From: an uncultured Oscillospiraceae bacterium
Lineage (GTDB): Bacteria; Bacillota; Clostridia; Oscillospirales; Ruminococcaceae
Assembly: GCA_949285275.1 (NCBI GenBank)
Contig: CASEBP010000073.1
Span: forward strand, 1 to 32,989
DNA: 32,989 nucleotides
Direction: 5' to 3'
Shown here piece after piece: positions 31,047 through 32,989 of this stretch. The stretch's first letter is position 1, and each line of letters opens with the position of its first letter. A program made the position numbers and the translations under genes. Below the pieces are notes generated by a model. The model worked only from the letters and a program-made list of their open reading frames with translations, searched no databases and was not told the DNA's origin.

Positions 31047-31075
31047 ATTATACCCAACTGGATCGCTGAAATCAA
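31047..31075 (-). promoter_or_regulatory. Promoter for the mnmA-tcdA-radical SAM operon
   Basis: Minus strand TTGATT (31070-31075), 17 nt, TATAAT (31047-31052), 37 nt upstream of the TTG start of mnmA. It decides against the longer mnmA reading. Confidence 0.78.
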
Positions 31076-31181
31076 GGCGGCGATCCTGAGACGGAAGGGC
31101 GAGAAATGTTTACAAATCCACCGTTTCCTTCCCTGGGGTTTTGTGTTATGATATTATCAGTCCACGGAAAGGAGGGCGCCT

Positions 31182-32213
31182 GTGGCGGATCAGAATTCAA
31201 ACGGCCGGTGGTATGAGCCGGTCAATCCCAACGAACACAGCTATACCCCCGGGTATGGCTTTTCCACTCGTCCCCCCTTCCTTGTCGAACAGAAGCTCAT
31301 TGCCGGTTATTCCGGTGCTGCCGCTTTTGCGATGCTTGGGTTTCTGTTCCTTTCGTCTTTTCTGCCGCAGACCATGCTCCAGCTGACCTATCAGGTGCTT
31401 CCGCTTTGGGCTCCTATTGCGCTCGAGGAGTTTCTCTGGCAGTGTTACATCCTGATTGGCACGGTGGTGTCGCTGATGCTGCCGTTTTGGGGCTTTACCT
31501 GCTACACGCGTATCCCTCGCGACTGCGCTATCCCGCTGCGCCGTGTCGATCCCCGTCTTATGACCGGCGCCGTTCTGGCCGCCGCTGCGGCGGGGGTCAT
31601 CGGGGGCTGGGCCAATACCGCTGCTGATCGCCTCTTTTACGGGCTGGGAATCGAGTTCCTCAACACCTTTGAGGTTCCGGGGAGCGTCCCTGGACTGGTT
31701 GTCTACGTCATCAATATGACCCTTATTCCTGCTGTCTTCGAGGAGATTGCTTTCCGCGGCATGCTGATGCAGTCGCTGCGCCGTTTTGGCGACGGTTTCG
31801 CCCTGCTTGCCTCGGCGCTGCTCTTTGCGCTGGCCCACCAGATTCCGGTTAGTATGCCCAATGCCTTTCTGATGGGGCTGGTTATCGGCTATTTTGTCCT
31901 TTTCACCGGCTCGGTGACCACCGGAATTCTGATCCATCTGACCCATAACCTGCTCGTCACCCTCACCGGTCTCTTCGCCTATCTCCCGTCCCAGGCTGCC
32001 GAGCTGGCCTTCGGCGGATTTGACCTGTTCTGTCTCATCCTCGGCCTGGGTGCCCTTGCCGAGCTGATGTGCCGTTATCCCGGTATCTTCTCGCTGCGGG
32101 GCCCCTGCACCGTCAATCCCGGCGAACAGAAACTGCGGGTCTTTTTGTGCAGCATCCCGATGTTTCTGTTCTATGTGGTCATCCTGCTGCAGGCCGCGAG
32201 GTACCGCCTGTGA
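31182..32213 (+). CDS. CPBP-family intramembrane glutamic protease
   Basis: A 343-residue membrane protein with about eight hydrophobic segments and the CPBP (Abi/CaaX-like) active-site motifs. EEIAFRGML gives Glu187, Glu188 and Arg192, FALAHQIP gives His219, and HLTHN completes the set in a later helix. Relatives cut membrane-bound peptides or, next to bacteriocin genes, give self-immunity; no bacteriocin is seen here. The first 35 residues are soluble and Tyr/Pro/Asn-rich (NPNEHSYTPGYGFSTRPP). The start is GTG at 31182, 6 nt after AAGGAGG. Its TGA overlaps the GTG of tadA (GTGA). A -10 like TATGAT lies about 35 nt upstream with no convincing -35 box. Substrate unknown. Confidence 0.9.
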   Translation: MADQNSNGRWYEPVNPNEHSYTPGYGFSTRPPFLVEQKLIAGYSGAAAFAMLGFLFLSSFLPQTMLQLTYQVLPLWAPIALEEFLWQCYILIGTVVSLMLPFWGFTCYTRIPRDCAIPLRRVDPRLMTGAVLAAAAAGVIGGWANTAADRLFYGLGIEFLNTFEVPGSVPGLVVYVINMTLIPAVFEEIAFRGMLMQSLRRFGDGFALLASALLFALAHQIPVSMPNAFLMGLVIGYFVLFTGSVTTGILIHLTHNLLVTLTGLFAYLPSQAAELAFGGFDLFCLILGLGALAELMCRYPGIFSLRGPCTVNPGEQKLRVFLCSIPMFLFYVVILLQAARYRL

Positions 32214-32686
32214 CCCCCCGCGAGTGGGATGAGGCGATGATGCGCGAGGCGCTGGCTGAAGCTAAAAAAGCCGCTGCGCTCGGCGAGGCTCCGATCGGCG
32301 CGGTCATCGTCCGTGATGGCGAGGTCATTGCCCGTGCCCATAATCTGCGCGAGTCGGACAAAAATGCTCTTGCCCACGCCGAAATTCTCGCTATCGACCG
32401 TGCCTGCCGTGCCCTCGGCGGATGGCGGCTGCCGGGTTGTACCCTTTATGTTACCCTCGAACCCTGTCCGATGTGCGCTGGTGCTGCCATCAATGCCCGC
32501 ATTCCGCGGGTGGTCTTTGGCGCCTTCGATCCCAAGGCCGGCTCACTCGGGTCGCTCATCGACCTTTCGAAGGTCCCCTACAATCATACCCTTCAGCTCA
32601 CCGGTGGGATTCTCTCCGACGAGTGCGCTGGTCTGCTGCGGGCTTTCTTTGCCGGCCTGCGCCGAAAAAGTCGTGTTGATCCCTGA
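32210..32686 (+). CDS. tadA: tRNA adenosine(34) deaminase
   Basis: Converts adenosine 34 of tRNA-Arg(ACG) to inosine; a zinc-dependent cytidine-deaminase-fold enzyme, essential in most bacteria. The 158-residue protein has the start WDEAMMREALAEAKKAAALG, EAPIGAVIVRDGEVIARAHN, then the zinc/catalytic motif HAE (His56, Glu58) and PCPMC (Cys86, Cys89), and the family stretch VVFGAFDPKAGSLGSLIDLS. The start chosen is the GTG at 32210 overlapping the upstream stop (GTGA), with GAGG about 10 nt before it. An ATG at 32237 is also possible and would lose nine residues. It is translationally coupled to the CPBP gene. A guanine deaminase is unlikely given the tRNA-type RIPRVVFGAFD stretch. Confidence 0.95.
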   Translation: MTPREWDEAMMREALAEAKKAAALGEAPIGAVIVRDGEVIARAHNLRESDKNALAHAEILAIDRACRALGGWRLPGCTLYVTLEPCPMCAGAAINARIPRVVFGAFDPKAGSLGSLIDLSKVPYNHTLQLTGGILSDECAGLLRAFFAGLRRKSRVDP

Positions 32687-32703
32687 TTTTATTAAAAAAT
32701 CTC

Positions 32704-32732
32704 TTGCTTTTTTTATGTGACCATGATATAAT
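32704..32732 (+). promoter_or_regulatory. Promoter for initiator tRNA-Met
   Basis: TTGCTT (32704-32709), 17 nt, TATAAT (32727-32732), 26 nt upstream of the tRNA. Confidence 0.75.
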
Positions 32733-32758
32733 TATCGGGCTGAGTAAATATAACATAT

Positions 32759-32835
<77 letters not shown>

Positions 32836-32840
32836 AAAAA

Positions 32841-32872
32841 ACCCGGTCAACCGAATGGTTGACCGGGTTTTT
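32841..32872 (+). terminator. Rho-independent terminator after tRNA-fMet
   Basis: A perfect 12-bp stem (32841-32852 with 32857-32868), loop GAAT, then TTTTGTT. Confidence 0.92.
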
Positions 32873-32882
32873 GTTAAAGTCG

Positions 32883-32904
32883 TCGGGTTATGAGACCGAC
32901 GAGC
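32883..32904 (-). repeat. Inverted partial copy of the tRNA-fMet anticodon arm
   Basis: Plus-strand bases 32883-32904 are the reverse complement of tRNA bases 32781-32802 with one mismatch (A32895) in 22. On the minus strand this gives a tRNA-like anticodon stem-loop with the same CTCATAA loop. No full second tRNA surrounds it: the acceptor and T arms are absent. Confidence 0.8.
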
Positions 32905-32916
32905 GTGCTCGTTGGG

Positions 32917-32976
32917 CAGAAAATCCGACCGCCGCCTGCGGCGGAAACAGGGAGGATTTTCTGGCGCAGCGGTCGG
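32917..32976. repeat. Nested inverted repeats at the right edge
   Basis: CAGAAAATCC (32917-32926) pairs with GGATTTTCTG (32954-32963); inside it CCGCCG/CGGCGG (32929-32934 with 32939-32944) forms a smaller hairpin; an alternative pairing joins CCGACCGC (32925-32932) with GCGGTCGG (32969-32976). The sequence continues past the window edge, so the full element cannot be seen. Confidence 0.6.
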
Positions 32977-32989
32977 CAAAGGCGAGCGG

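Overview
The window is GC-rich (roughly 60-65% by eye) and comes from a Gram-positive Clostridia chromosome, most like an Oscillospiraceae/Ruminococcaceae gut bacterium. The evidence is a class B sortase, a QueT transporter, a FeoB-associated-type Cys-rich peptide, lipoproteins with Ser/Glu-rich linkers, consensus sigma-A promoters (TTGACA-17-TATAAT type), AGGAGG ribosome sites, and frequent GTG or TTG starts. The species assignment is an inference. I see no prophage, insertion sequence, CRISPR array or integrase. Most of the window is ordinary core genome; the less ordinary parts are small regulators with visible operators, structured RNA leaders, a surface-protein/sortase neighbourhood and an inverted partial tRNA copy at the right edge.

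Layout, left to right. 1-2330: ABC-F ATPase followed by gpsA (minus; gpsA runs off the left edge). 2338-3057: a small secreted Cys-containing protein and a divergent XRE regulator sharing a promoter with paired operators. 3123-7399 (plus): TtcA-like PP-loop enzyme, gamma-glutamyltransferase, FeoB-associated-type peptide, terminator, then a promoter with a structured leader, QueT and an EamA exporter. 7400-9096: tRNA-Gln(CTG), terminators, a minus-strand DUF4236-type membrane protein, and a gene-free stretch with tandem hairpins. 9097-11251 (plus): RraA-like protein and an amidohydrolase. 11315-13832 (minus): ArsR-type zinc sensor and P1B-type zinc/cadmium ATPase with a Cys/His-rich amino terminus. 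13942-14430 (minus): unknown protein. 14593-17189 (plus): orphan BtuF-like lipoprotein, then a leader with its own promoter and terminator hairpin, then a CNNM/CorC-type membrane protein.

17248-18465 (minus): phosphoglycerate mutase of the ApgM type. 18770-20617 (plus): xpt and a BMP-family nucleoside-binding lipoprotein, plausibly purine salvage. 20723-24771 (minus): an acidic secreted protein ending in NPSTGAVA, a cupin, sortase B and MutY. MutY is the last gene of a MATE-MarR-MutY operon with 4-nt overlaps (23617-26647). 26773-28218 (minus): enolase with a consensus promoter and a hairpin-rich leader. 28300-31075 (minus): mnmA-tcdA-radical SAM, a tRNA-modification-centred operon. 31182-32686 (plus): CPBP membrane protease and tadA, overlapping by 4 nt. 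32704-32989: initiator tRNA-Met with promoter and terminator, then an inverted copy of its anticodon arm and nested inverted repeats running to the edge.

Together the genes cover glycolysis (eno, apgM), phospholipid precursor supply (gpsA), purine salvage, tRNA modification (ttcA-like, mnmA, tcdA, tadA, queuosine precursor uptake), base-excision repair, zinc efflux and cell-surface assembly. Many genes have promoters and terminators readable by eye; those calls are pattern matches, not experiments.
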